This document shows positions 7,429-15,383 of a DNA stretch of 41,273 bases, one piece after another; the first letter of the stretch is position 1; each line of letters begins with the position of its first letter. The translations under genes and the position numbers were made by a program. This DNA comes from Ruminococcus sp. (GTDB lineage Bacteria > Bacillota > Clostridia > Oscillospirales > Ruminococcaceae). The stretch lies in the NCBI GenBank assembly GCA_017450925.1, contig JAFSSS010000032.1:1-41273 (forward strand), written 5' to 3'. Below the pieces are notes generated by a model that worked only from the letters and a program-made list of their open reading frames with translations, ran no database searches and was not told the DNA's origin.

Positions 7429-8303
7429 ACTTTTTCCTCACTTTCAGTTTCCCAGCTTTTTTCAGACATGGGATAGCTTTTCAAAAATTCATCGGACAGG
7501 TATTTTTCCTCCCGCCGGTGGTCGGGGATATCGTCATCGCTTTTCAGAAAATATCCCTCGCCGCCCAGTTGGTCGTCCCAGGTGATGTCGAGGTTGTAGA
7601 ATCTCCCGCCGATAGCCGCAAGGTTCCAGGCGTGGTATTCCTCCGTCCCGTCCGGGAGAGTCACTGTCCCCGTCACCACCCGGGCGGATATCCCGCACTC
7701 CCGCAGCAGGCGGTAGGCAGCCACCGAATAGCCCTGGCAGACCGCCGTGTGCTGAACGAGCGCCGCATAGGCAGTGGTCTTGAGGTGATTGCTCTCGCTT
7801 TTGGCAGCAGTTTTGTCAAAGCTGACGCTGTCCTTCAGATACTGATACACCGCTCTGATCCGGTCGTATTCACTGCCGGTGAAGATCCCTGCAAGCCCGG
7901 CAACAGCTTCATCCACCTTTTCCTCCTGCCGGAGGGTCGTATAGTAAGCCGGGGCTAACTTTACGGTGTAGGAATACTCGCCCTCCGTGGCTGTATAGCC
8001 GTAGCTGACTTCATAGCCGCCAGTCTGGTGAAAGAGATAATCACCCTCGGCGGGGTCGTCCGTTTCGGAGTAGGCGAGTTCCATAAGCTGCGCGGCGACA
8101 TCCTCAAGGTCGCCCATATTGTTCCCGTGGGAGGTATAGGTGAACTCGATGCCGCCCCAGTGCTGCTTTATCCCGCTGCGTATGCGCCTTACCACTTCGT
8201 CGGTGTTGGAAAAATAGATGCTAAGGTCTCGGCGCATATCGTACTGCTCTCCGCAGGAGACAAGCAGCAGTGCCGCCAGCAGCAGTGCAGACAGGCGCTT
8301 CAT
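7425..8303 (-). CDS. Transglutaminase-like lipoprotein
   Basis: This 292-residue protein begins with a lipoprotein signal (LLLVSC, lipid Cys at about residue 18) and ends with a transglutaminase-like domain (papain fold). The triad is visible: Cys in AVCQGYS, His in EEYHAWN and Asp in NLDITWDD. Such bacterial extracellular proteins act as cysteine peptidases or cross-linking enzymes, often with no known substrate. The ATG at 8303 overlaps the stop of the Fe-S subunit gene (ATGA), so it is translationally coupled to the fumarate-reductase-like genes, an unexpected partner. It may process a surface protein of the same cluster; that is inference. Confidence 0.8.
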   Translation of the reverse strand: MKRLSALLLAALLLVSCGEQYDMRRDLSIYFSNTDEVVRRIRSGIKQHWGGIEFTYTSHGNNMGDLEDVAAQLMELAYSETDDPAEGDYLFHQTGGYEVSYGYTATEGEYSYTVKLAPAYYTTLRQEEKVDEAVAGLAGIFTGSEYDRIRAVYQYLKDSVSFDKTAAKSESNHLKTTAYAALVQHTAVCQGYSVAAYRLLRECGISARVVTGTVTLPDGTEEYHAWNLAAIGGRFYNLDITWDDQLGGEGYFLKSDDDIPDHRREEKYLSDEFLKSYPMSEKSWETESEEKV

Positions 8304-9016
8304 CTTGCTTTGCCGAAGTGCCGCTTCCACACCGCCGCCGCGTTGGAGTTTACCAGCAGGGCGTCGATATCTATCCCTGCGGGGCAGATGTTGCGGCAGG
8401 CCAAGGATTTTCCGCAGCCGTTATAGAAGTGCTTTTTGTAGCCCCTTGCAGCCTCGGATGCATCCTTTGCCGCAGCGATGACCCTTGCCGTCGGGACGGC
8501 AGCCGCAGTGCCGAAGAATTTCCCTCCGGCGTAGAAGTTGGGGCAGATCTCAAGGCAGCAGCCGCACTGCAGGCAGCGCGAGGCCTCAAAGGCAAGAGCC
8601 GTGTTCTGCGCCTTGACCGCGCCCTCGCTCTCCAGCCAAAGCTTCAGCTCGTTCAGAGCGGCGAACATGGGCTCGCGGTCAACCGTCAGATCGGCCACCA
8701 CCGGGAACTTTTTCAGCGGCTCAACGGTCACGGTCCCGTTTTTGGAAAGCTCCTTCAGCCGGGCATCGCAGGCAAGCATCGGCCTGCCGTTTATGACCAT
8801 AGCGCAGGCGCCGCAGCGCTTCTGAAGGCAGCTGCACTCCCAGCTTATCGGCTCAAAGGGCTGTCCGCTGATATCTCTGCGGGTGGGGTCGGCATTTATC
8901 GCCGTAAGCGCTGTGGCGACGGTGGCGTTTTCATCCTCCGTCACAAAGGAGACACTAAGGACATAGGGCTTGTCCCCTGCGCCTTTGCGCCTTGTGATGT
9001 CAAGTCTTGTCTGCAT
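8300..9016 (-). CDS. Succinate dehydrogenase/fumarate reductase iron-sulfur subunit
   Basis: A 238-residue FrdB/SdhB-type protein carrying electrons between the flavoprotein and the membrane cytochrome. All cluster ligands are visible: 2Fe-2S C63-x4-C68-x2-C71-x11-C83; then C148-x2-C151-x2-C154-x3-C158-P and C201-x5-C207-x3-C211-P. By comparison with E. coli FrdB, C148/C151/C154/C211 hold a 4Fe-4S cluster and C158/C201/C207 a 3Fe-4S cluster. It has no export signal, so it is cytoplasmic. AAAGGAGG precedes the start, which overlaps the flavoprotein gene by 17 bp. The gene order cytochrome b, flavoprotein, Fe-S protein is that of Wolinella frdCAB and Bacillus sdhCAB. Confidence 0.93.
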   Translation of the reverse strand: MQTRLDITRRKGAGDKPYVLSVSFVTEDENATVATALTAINADPTRRDISGQPFEPISWECSCLQKRCGACAMVINGRPMLACDARLKELSKNGTVTVEPLKKFPVVADLTVDREPMFAALNELKLWLESEGAVKAQNTALAFEASRCLQCGCCLEICPNFYAGGKFFGTAAAVPTARVIAAAKDASEAARGYKKHFYNGCGKSLACRNICPAGIDIDALLVNSNAAAVWKRHFGKAR

Positions 9017-10601
9017 CCTGCGCCCTCCTTTCGGGGATATCCTTGAAGAGGATATTCACGCTCCCGCTGTATTCTGCCACAGTCGTGCGGCGGAGGCCTT
9101 CATCCCTGTCGGGATAGTCCTCGCGGTAATGGGCGCCTCTGCTTTCGCGGCGCTCCTTTGCCGACATAAGCATAGCAAGCCCCAGTGCAAGGCGGCCTTT
9201 CTCACGGGCGTTGACGGCCTTGAGCTTGCCTGCGGCGGCTATTGCCTTATCAAGCTCCTGTTCATTGCGGATGATGCCGAGGCCGCCGCTAAGGATCTCC
9301 GCGAGGGACTCCGAAAAAGCATCTCTTGCGGGAGCGGCAAGGGGCTCGCCTTCTATAGCCTTGAACACCGGCTCGCTGTCCTCTGCGGGAGAGTATTCTC
9401 CGGCGGCAGTCTCTGCCGCTGTTCTGCCGCCGACCACAGCCCCCAGCATGGAATTTCCGCCAAGGCGGTTGGCGCCGTGATACTGGCAGGCGCATTCTCC
9501 CGCCGCGTAAAGCCCCGGCAGAGAAGAGCGGTGATGCTCGTCAACATAGACCCCGCCCATGAAGTAATGTATCCCCTCGTGAACGGTTATCGGCGTGTAG
9601 GAGGGATCGTCGCCGGTGAAGCGGATGATCTCGTCCCGCAGGTCGCTAAGGCGGTCTCTCCATACCTCCGGCGATAGGCCGGTCATATCAAGATAGACCT
9701 CCTCCACCGTATTATCCTGCCGGCGCACCAAAAACATCTCCCGCGAGACCACGTCCCGGGGCATAAGGTTCCCAAGCTCGGGATACTTCTCCTCCATGAA
9801 ATACCAAGGCTTGTCCTCCTTGGTCATTATCCACAGCCTGCCGCCCTCGCCTCTTGCGGCCTCGGAGATAAGGCAGCGCTTGCCGGGGATAGCGATAGTT
9901 GTGGGATGATACTGTATCATTTCAAGGTTCGCAAACTGCACTCCCTGAGAAAACAGCGCCGCCGCCGCATCGCCGGTGTTTTGGGTGGTGCCGGTGGTGC
10001 GTCCCGGGAACAACCCGTTCAAGCCGCCGCTGCAAAGGATCACGCTGCCGGAAAGCTCCGCACACAGCCCGGTGCGGCAGTCACGGATAAGAACACCGGT
10101 GCAGCTGCCGCCACTGACCGTCAGCCTTATCAGCTCGTGGTGAGGGTAACGCTTCACCAGTCCCGAGGCTTCATGCTTTCTGACCTCGTCGATAAGGGCA
10201 GTCATAAGCACCTTGCCGGTGCTGCTTTTGGCAAAGGCGGTGCGCTTTTTCTTCTGTCCGCCGAAGCTCCTGAGAGTGAGCCCCTTTTCCGACTGCTCCA
10301 GCGGAGCCCCTAAGGCGAAGAGGCGCTTTACCGTTTCCGGCGCCTCCCGGGTGAGACGGTCAACGGCGTTGGGGTCGGCAAGCTCACAGCCGCCTCGGAC
10401 AGTGTCCTCGTAATGCAGCCGGATGCTGTCGCCCTCGCCCATAGTGTCAAGGGCAGCATTTATCCCGCCCTCTGCCAGCACAGACTGCGCCCGCTCGGAG
10501 CGCTGCAGGGATATCAGCCGGCAGGGGATGCCCTTTTCCGCCAGCCGCAGGGCTGCGGACAGTCCTGCAAGTCCGGCGCCGATAATATTTACACGGCCCA
10601 T
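9000..10601 (-). CDS. Fumarate reductase/succinate dehydrogenase-like flavoprotein subunit
   Basis: A 533-residue FrdA/SdhA/NadB-family protein. The FAD-binding GxGxAG motif is at residues 8-13. Likely substrate-site residues are present: H232 (YHPT), the GEGGRLW block (251-257), R282 (MPRDVVSR), H345 (HYFMGG) and R379 (GANRLGGNS). The histidine that binds FAD covalently in most Sdh/Frd flavoproteins (RSHSV in Bacillus) is replaced by Q39 (RAQSV), so FAD should be non-covalent. The protein has no Tat or Sec signal and is cytoplasmic. GGAGGG precedes ATG 10601. With the Fe-S and cytochrome subunits it should form a membrane complex converting fumarate and succinate; L-aspartate oxidase is less likely because of those partners. 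Confidence 0.9.
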   Translation of the reverse strand: MGRVNIIGAGLAGLSAALRLAEKGIPCRLISLQRSERAQSVLAEGGINAALDTMGEGDSIRLHYEDTVRGGCELADPNAVDRLTREAPETVKRLFALGAPLEQSEKGLTLRSFGGQKKKRTAFAKSSTGKVLMTALIDEVRKHEASGLVKRYPHHELIRLTVSGGSCTGVLIRDCRTGLCAELSGSVILCSGGLNGLFPGRTTGTTQNTGDAAAALFSQGVQFANLEMIQYHPTTIAIPGKRCLISEAARGEGGRLWIMTKEDKPWYFMEEKYPELGNLMPRDVVSREMFLVRRQDNTVEEVYLDMTGLSPEVWRDRLSDLRDEIIRFTGDDPSYTPITVHEGIHYFMGGVYVDEHHRSSLPGLYAAGECACQYHGANRLGGNSMLGAVVGGRTAAETAAGEYSPAEDSEPVFKAIEGEPLAAPARDAFSESLAEILSGGLGIIRNEQELDKAIAAAGKLKAVNAREKGRLALGLAMLMSAKERRESRGAHYREDYPDRDEGLRRTTVAEYSGSVNILFKDIPERRAQDADKT

Positions 10602-10620
10602 ATTCTCACCCTCCTTGGCA

Positions 10621-11166
10621 TCAAGCCTGCCACCTGAAATAGTAAACCGCAAAGCCCGCGCCCGCAAACAGCAGGATGATGCTAAGTATCAGCACGATAT
10701 CAAGCGCCAGCTCCTTATAGCTTTTCGCTCCCAGCGAGAGCATCAGCGGGCGGATGTTTGTTAGGATGTGGACTATCAGCGACACCACCAGCAGCAGCTG
10801 TGTTACAAGCTGCGGCCCCTCAAACAGAGCAAGGCGCACCGGGTCGCCGCCGTCCTTTCCGAAGATCTCCAGGTGTGCGACGATGAACAGCATTACAGCC
10901 AGCCCGCTTATGCGCCTTATCCAGAACATTTTGTTTTCCTTGAAGTAGTGAGCGCCGGAGCGCTTTACAGCGATGACGGTGTCTGCCGTGAGCTTTATGC
11001 TCAATATCACATGACCGGTGATGCATATCATCATCACCTCTGCCAGCACCTTCATCACCGTGTTCCCGCCGGGGATGAACCCCATAAGTATCATCCCGCC
11101 CATAACAGCGTGAACGAGGAACATTACCACAGTTCCCATTGCCAGGATAGCATTTAACTTTCTCAT
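10621..11166 (-). CDS. Fumarate-reductase-type diheme cytochrome b membrane anchor
   Basis: A 181-residue protein with five predicted membrane helices (about 5-30, 40-65, 84-102, 118-140 and 155-177). Single histidines lie inside the first four: H19, H52, H98 and H133. This matches the four axial heme ligands of the diheme cytochrome b subunit in Wolinella-type quinol:fumarate reductase and Bacillus succinate dehydrogenase. It sits directly before the flavoprotein and Fe-S genes. The two hemes would let electrons cross the membrane. Sequence similarity in this family is low, so the call rests on topology, histidine placement and gene order. The ribosome binding site is weak. Heme would have to be made or imported, which is notable for a Ruminococcus-like host. 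Confidence 0.8.
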   Translation of the reverse strand: MRKLNAILAMGTVVMFLVHAVMGGMILMGFIPGGNTVMKVLAEVMMICITGHVILSIKLTADTVIAVKRSGAHYFKENKMFWIRRISGLAVMLFIVAHLEIFGKDGGDPVRLALFEGPQLVTQLLLVVSLIVHILTNIRPLMLSLGAKSYKELALDIVLILSIILLFAGAGFAVYYFRWQA

Positions 11167-11172
11167 AACAAA

Positions 11173-11670
11173 TCACTCTGTCCCTTCGACAGATGTCACT
11201 TCAACGTTCTTGTCCTCATACACGCTTTTGGCACCGTATCTCTCCGCCGTTTCTGCCGACATGATGATGATGTCGAACTTGCCCCAGTCGGCCTTTGAAA
11301 GCATCAAAGCAGCATCCTCTGTTTTAAGGCGCATCTGATTTTCCGGCAGCCGCGACTGAAAGCTTCTGGCCATTTCCAGCCCGGAGGCATCGGTGGCCGC
11401 TGCCGTACAGGTAATATCCTCAAGAATGTATGACACCTCGCGCCCGCTGAAAAAATCCTTCCAGAGGGCGAGGCTTTCGCCGGTATGCTTATCCCTGTTT
11501 ATCAGCACAAGGAACCTGCCGGAGGGGGCATCCACCTCGACCGAGGCGCTTGTGACCGCATCCGTATCGCCGCTGATGAAACGCCGGAAGCCGTCGGAGG
11601 ACGCCAACGGCAGCAGGAGCATCAGCCCCACCGCCGCAGTGACGGTAATGATATGCTTGAGAGCCTTCAC
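11173..11670 (-). CDS. Unknown secreted or membrane-anchored protein
   Basis: I do not recognise this 165-residue protein. It has an N-terminal hydrophobic signal or anchor (residues about 8-24, no lipobox) followed by a soluble, extracytoplasmic domain. That domain has a beta-strand-like FLVLINRDKH and a C-terminal FDIIIMSAETAERYG, and contains one cysteine. It lies 3 bp after the FMN lipoprotein gene and 6 bp before the cytochrome b gene, so it is almost certainly co-expressed with both. A link between the membrane cytochrome and the flavinylated lipoprotein would be a reasonable guess from position only. No cofactor motif is visible. Confidence 0.7.
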   Translation of the reverse strand: MKALKHIITVTAAVGLMLLLPLASSDGFRRFISGDTDAVTSASVEVDAPSGRFLVLINRDKHTGESLALWKDFFSGREVSYILEDITCTAAATDASGLEMARSFQSRLPENQMRLKTEDAALMLSKADWGKFDIIIMSAETAERYGAKSVYEDKNVEVTSVEGTE

Positions 11671-11673
11671 TTC

Positions 11674-12111
11674 TTATTCCTCTGCCTCTGAAAGAGCCAC
11701 AGCAACAGCCTCGGTGAACTGGTCGTAGTTAATGGTAGCTCCGCTGACGGCATCCACCTGGTCGGTGCTGCCCTTGTTCACCAGCTCCTCGGCATAGACG
11801 GCTCTTGCAGCGTTGGCCTTTTGAGCCTTGTTGTAGTAGTCGCGGTTCTTGATCTCGCCGCCCTCCATGCCGTAATCCTCGCCCTTAAGGGTGCCGTCCA
11901 GCTCATAGGTCTTGAAGTCGCAGGCGGTGATCTTTCCGTCCTTTATGGTCAGCTCGACTACGCCGTAGCCGCTTCCGCCGCCGTCCACCTCTTCTATCTG
12001 TTCAGAGCTTTTTCCCGTGTAGGTGCCGTCCTTATAGGTCTTGCTTCCGCAGCCCGAAAGGGCAGCCGCACACATGACCGCAGCCAGAGCCGCGCAAATC
12101 AGCTTCTTCAT
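11674..12111 (-). CDS. FMN-binding domain lipoprotein (flavinylation substrate)
   Basis: A 145-residue lipoprotein (lipobox LSGC, lipid Cys21) with one FMN_bind domain. The motif D-x-x-S-G-A-T (residues 120-126) is the sequence on which ApbE flavin transferases attach FMN to the threonine, here T126. Such proteins act as one- or two-electron carriers outside the membrane in Rnf/Nqr complexes and in extracellular electron transfer of Gram-positive bacteria. No apbE gene is in the window. GGAGGG precedes ATG 12111; an upstream ATG at 12183 would add 24 non-signal residues. The gene has its own perfect promoter and heads the redox block. Confidence 0.88.
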   Translation of the reverse strand: MKKLICAALAAVMCAAALSGCGSKTYKDGTYTGKSSEQIEEVDGGGSGYGVVELTIKDGKITACDFKTYELDGTLKGEDYGMEGGEIKNRDYYNKAQKANAARAVYAEELVNKGSTDQVDAVSGATINYDQFTEAVAVALSEAEE

Positions 12112-12150
12112 AGATCCCTCCGTTTTCCCGGCGGGCATACCGCCGTAATC

Positions 12151-12179
12151 ATTATACTTTATTTTCCGAAAAATGTCAA
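12151..12179 (-). promoter_or_regulatory. Internal sigma-A promoter of the redox block
   Basis: Minus-strand TTGACA (12174-12179), 17-bp spacer, TATAAT (12151-12156). The -35 box overlaps the stop codon of the ATPase gene. The short leader contains a small GGCGG/CCGCC hairpin. This promoter can drive everything from the FMN lipoprotein to the gene ending at 5133. Confidence 0.85.
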
Positions 12180-12868
12180 TCATTGAACCTTATTTTACCG
12201 GTAAAGTGTTCGTTCACGACCTCCTTGGCGATCTTTCCGTTTCGCAGCACGAGCCTGCGCTGTGCCACCTCTGCCACCTCCGGGTCATGGGTAACGACGA
12301 TCAGCGTGGTGCCATCGTCGTGCAGCTTGTGGAAAAGATCGACCACTATCTCCTCGTTGGCCTCGTCAAGGTTGCCGGTGGGCTCGTCGGCAAGGATGAT
12401 CTCGGGATAGTTGATAAGGGCTCTTGCCACGCAGACTCTCTGCTGCTCGCCGCCGGAAAGCTGGCTGGGCAGATGCTTGGCTCTGCCCGCAAGACCCACG
12501 CGCTCCAGCGCCTCAAGAGCCTCCTTTTCGTCGGGGATGCTGTGATAATACTGCGCCAGCATCACATTCTCCACCGCCGTAAGGTAATTTACCAGATGAA
12601 ACTGCTGGAAGATAAGGCCGATCTTGTCCCGGCGGATAGTAGTAAGGCTCTTTGAGCTTTCCTTTGAGATGTCAACTCCGTCCAGCAGGACCTCGCCCTT
12701 GGTGGGCTTATCCATGCAGCCGATGATGTTCATCATCGTGCTTTTTCCGGAGCCGGAGGGTCCCATGATCGACACCCATTCTCCCTTTTCGACTTTCAAG
12801 CTCACGTCATCGAGGGCGTGAAGCTCGCCGTAGATCTTATATACGTTTTTAAGCTCCAATAAACTCAT
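12176..12868 (-). CDS. ABC transporter ATP-binding protein of the iron block
   Basis: A 230-residue MacB/LolD-type ATPase: Walker A GPSGSGKST, Q-loop FQQFH, signature LSGGEQQR, Walker B ILADEPTGNLD and H-loop VVTHD. It follows two FtsX-like permeases that probably form its membrane partner as a heterodimer. In the Campylobacter jejuni cluster cj1658-cj1663 the same order occurs: iron permease, P19, membrane protein, two permeases, ATPase. Its place there indicates a role in handling iron or reductant at the outer membrane face, although the exact substrate is not settled to my knowledge. Confidence 0.9.
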   Translation of the reverse strand: MSLLELKNVYKIYGELHALDDVSLKVEKGEWVSIMGPSGSGKSTMMNIIGCMDKPTKGEVLLDGVDISKESSKSLTTIRRDKIGLIFQQFHLVNYLTAVENVMLAQYYHSIPDEKEALEALERVGLAGRAKHLPSQLSGGEQQRVCVARALINYPEIILADEPTGNLDEANEEIVVDLFHKLHDDGTTLIVVTHDPEVAEVAQRRLVLRNGKIAKEVVNEHFTGKIRFND

Positions 12869-12889
12869 AGCAAATTCTCCACTTCATAT

Positions 12890-14053
12890 TTATTCGCCCT
12901 TCAGCACCAGCGCGGGATCGACCTCTGTGGCGCTCTTTATGGGCATAAGGCTGGAAAGTCCCGTAACGACAATGGAAACGATTATGGTGATCGGCACCAG
13001 CAGCGGTCTGAAGGAGATCGAGCTGGAAAAGACTCTCACGCTGACCTGCTGTGCGAACACATATCCCAGCACAGAGCCGATGACTCCGCCCAGCAGTCCC
13101 AGCAGCATACTCTCGCCCATGAACTCCTTAATGATGCTGCCGTCAGAGGCGCCTATCGCCTTGCGCAGACCGATCTCCTTCCGGCGCTCGGCCACAACGG
13201 CGGTCATGGTGGTGGCAACGCAGATCATAGTCAGTGCAAGGACGACTATCGTTACCAGCAGCACCAGCGCCTGCAGCTTGGAAAGCACCGTGGTCTCCGA
13301 GGCGGTAACGCGCTTTACAAGGCTGGCGTGGACCCCGGGCGCGGATGCGTTTATCCTGGCGGCGTAGTCCTTGAGCTTGTCGGAGGCGGCCGAAACGCTT
13401 AGCTCGGCCGCATCGAAAACGTCCTTTACGCCGGTCAGCTCCTCAAGGTCGCCGTAGGTCATGTAGGCGTATTCCTCCTCGGTGCCGCCGGTCTTCAGAA
13501 TGCCCACCACCGTAAATTCCTTTACGTTGTCGTTGACGGCCTCGTTGTCGGCAGCCTTTAACTTTTCGCTTTCGGGAGTAAAGCTGACCTCGATCCTCTC
13601 GCCGACCTTCAGCCGGAAGCTGTCCGCCACCTTTGCCCCGAGCAGCAGCTCGCCGCTGCTTTTCAGCCACTCGCCGTCGTCGATCAGCCAGTAGGGGCTG
13701 GCGGCCTTTGCACCCTCCGGGTCAGTGCCGGCAGCGACCACCGGGTTCTCTCTTATCCTTACGTTCTCGTATCTGTAGGGAGCAGCGCCCACCAGCTCGC
13801 TTGCCGGTATCTGCCCCTTGCCGGCCTCAACGTCTGCGCCTGTGAAGCGCCCGTCGGTGCCGGTGAGTATCATGTTCGCACCGTAATTTCTGAACTCCGC
13901 ACCAAGCTGCCTCGGAACGTCATAATAGATCGAGACCAGCCCCGAGAGGATAGTCGCTCCGATAGCGATCGAGAGCAGCGCCACCACCATTCGTGAGCGC
14001 CGTCTCATCAGCGAGGCGGTTATCATGCGGATAAACATTCTTCTTTTCTTCAT
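12890..14053 (-). CDS. FtsX/MacB-like ABC permease, second of pair
   Basis: A 387-residue permease with an N-terminal helix, a periplasm-type MacB_PCD domain (residues about 45-250) and three C-terminal helices with the conserved ERRKEIGLRKAIGAS segment between helices 2 and 3. It lies 23 bp after the other permease and 21 bp before the ATPase. The two permeases are clearly different in sequence, consistent with a heterodimer. It corresponds in order to Cj1662 of the P19-linked system. Confidence 0.85.
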   Translation of the reverse strand: MKKRRMFIRMITASLMRRRSRMVVALLSIAIGATILSGLVSIYYDVPRQLGAEFRNYGANMILTGTDGRFTGADVEAGKGQIPASELVGAAPYRYENVRIRENPVVAAGTDPEGAKAASPYWLIDDGEWLKSSGELLLGAKVADSFRLKVGERIEVSFTPESEKLKAADNEAVNDNVKEFTVVGILKTGGTEEEYAYMTYGDLEELTGVKDVFDAAELSVSAASDKLKDYAARINASAPGVHASLVKRVTASETTVLSKLQALVLLVTIVVLALTMICVATTMTAVVAERRKEIGLRKAIGASDGSIIKEFMGESMLLGLLGGVIGSVLGYVFAQQVSVRVFSSSISFRPLLVPITIIVSIVVTGLSSLMPIKSATEVDPALVLKGE

Positions 14054-14076
14054 TCTGTCCTATCCCTTTCCGGCTC

Positions 14077-15366
14077 TTACTTTCCGTGAAGCACCTCTGT
14101 CGGTCTTAGCCTTAGCAGCATCCTTATTGCCGGTATGCAGCCGATAAGCGTTACCGTGAACACTGCCACCGCAACTATGGGTATCACCATAGGCCGCATA
14201 CTGATAGCCGAGCCGAATACCGAGTGACCGATTATCTGCGCAAAGCCGAAGCCCGCGAAAAATCCCGCAACGCCGCCGATCACCGCGGTTATGAATATCT
14301 CCGTCAGCACCAGCAGCGATATCGAGCCGTTATAGGCTCCTATTGCTTTCATCAGACCGATCTCCTGGCTGCGCTCCATAACGCTGGCGGTGACCAGGTT
14401 GCAGATGCCCAGCGCCGCACCGATAAGGCTGAGTATGGTGATAAGTATCATCAAAAGCTCGGTCTTGCTAAGTATCTCGCCCTCGGAGTCCGCTACCTGC
14501 CGTACAGGGGATGCCACACAGTCGGTGATCGCCTGCTGTATCTGCCAGCAGATCGAGGAGGCATAGGCCGTGCAGTACCAAAGCTCGTACTGCGCCACCG
14601 TCAGCGACTTGGGATCCTTTGCTGCACGCTCTGCCAGCTCGTTGTCCGGGGTGGTGAGGGCGCTCACGTCTATTGAATCCACCTTGCCGTCAAGGCCGTC
14701 CAAGGCTTGAGCGGTGTTGAGCTGGACGTATATCTGACTGTCCTCGTCGCCGCCCGCATCAAAGATGCCCTTTACCGTAAAGGTGTCGTCAGCGGTCTTG
14801 CCGGTGACGTGCAGCCGGCTGCCCACCTGCAGGCCGTATTTGCGGGCAAGCTCGGTGCCGATCATCGCGCCCTTGCTGCCGTCGCCCTCCTGCTGCTCGT
14901 CCAGCCAGACTCCGCTTTCCAGCTCCCACCAGCTTCGCATACTTTCCACGCCGGCATTCAGCTCCTCGCCTGTAGGAAGCGTCATATGATGATTGAACCA
15001 GCTTCCCACCACCTTCACGTCTTCGCCGGAGTCAAGGTGAGCGTTCACGTTTATGAACGGAGCATAATCCACTATGTTGAAGGTCCAGAAGATCGTTTTG
15101 ATCTTTCCCAGCTCGTCCTCCTTGAGGTACGCGCCGGAGCTTTCTCCCTCCATTTCATACAGCCCGCTCAGCACCGACGATGACTTGGGCAGCACTCTGA
15201 TGTTCGCGCCGTAGGTCTTAAGCTCCTGGTTCACCTTGTCGCCCACGTCCAGCATAACGCTAAGCATAGCCGAGGCCAGTGACGCTCCGAGGGCTATCGT
15301 AAATGCTATCATCAGCATTTTCTTCCATTGTCTGAACAATGTTCCGCGTATCATTCTGCCGAACAT
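14077..15366 (-). CDS. FtsX/MacB-like ABC permease, first of pair
   Basis: A 429-residue permease of the same type, with a larger extracytoplasmic domain (residues about 40-300) and the cytoplasmic-loop motif ERSQEIGLMKAIGAYN. It follows the DUF2318 gene by 17 bp and precedes its partner by 23 bp. The extracytoplasmic domain probably contacts the P19 or FMN lipoprotein; this is inference from operon structure. Confidence 0.85.
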   Translation of the reverse strand: MFGRMIRGTLFRQWKKMLMIAFTIALGASLASAMLSVMLDVGDKVNQELKTYGANIRVLPKSSSVLSGLYEMEGESSGAYLKEDELGKIKTIFWTFNIVDYAPFINVNAHLDSGEDVKVVGSWFNHHMTLPTGEELNAGVESMRSWWELESGVWLDEQQEGDGSKGAMIGTELARKYGLQVGSRLHVTGKTADDTFTVKGIFDAGGDEDSQIYVQLNTAQALDGLDGKVDSIDVSALTTPDNELAERAAKDPKSLTVAQYELWYCTAYASSICWQIQQAITDCVASPVRQVADSEGEILSKTELLMILITILSLIGAALGICNLVTASVMERSQEIGLMKAIGAYNGSISLLVLTEIFITAVIGGVAGFFAGFGFAQIIGHSVFGSAISMRPMVIPIVAVAVFTVTLIGCIPAIRMLLRLRPTEVLHGK

Positions 15367-15383
15367 ATCTTATCCTCCCAAGA

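Noticed and set aside
9000-10601. L-aspartate oxidase (NadB)
   Set aside because: No nadA or nadC nearby, and the gene lies between a diheme cytochrome b and a complete three-cluster Fe-S subunit.
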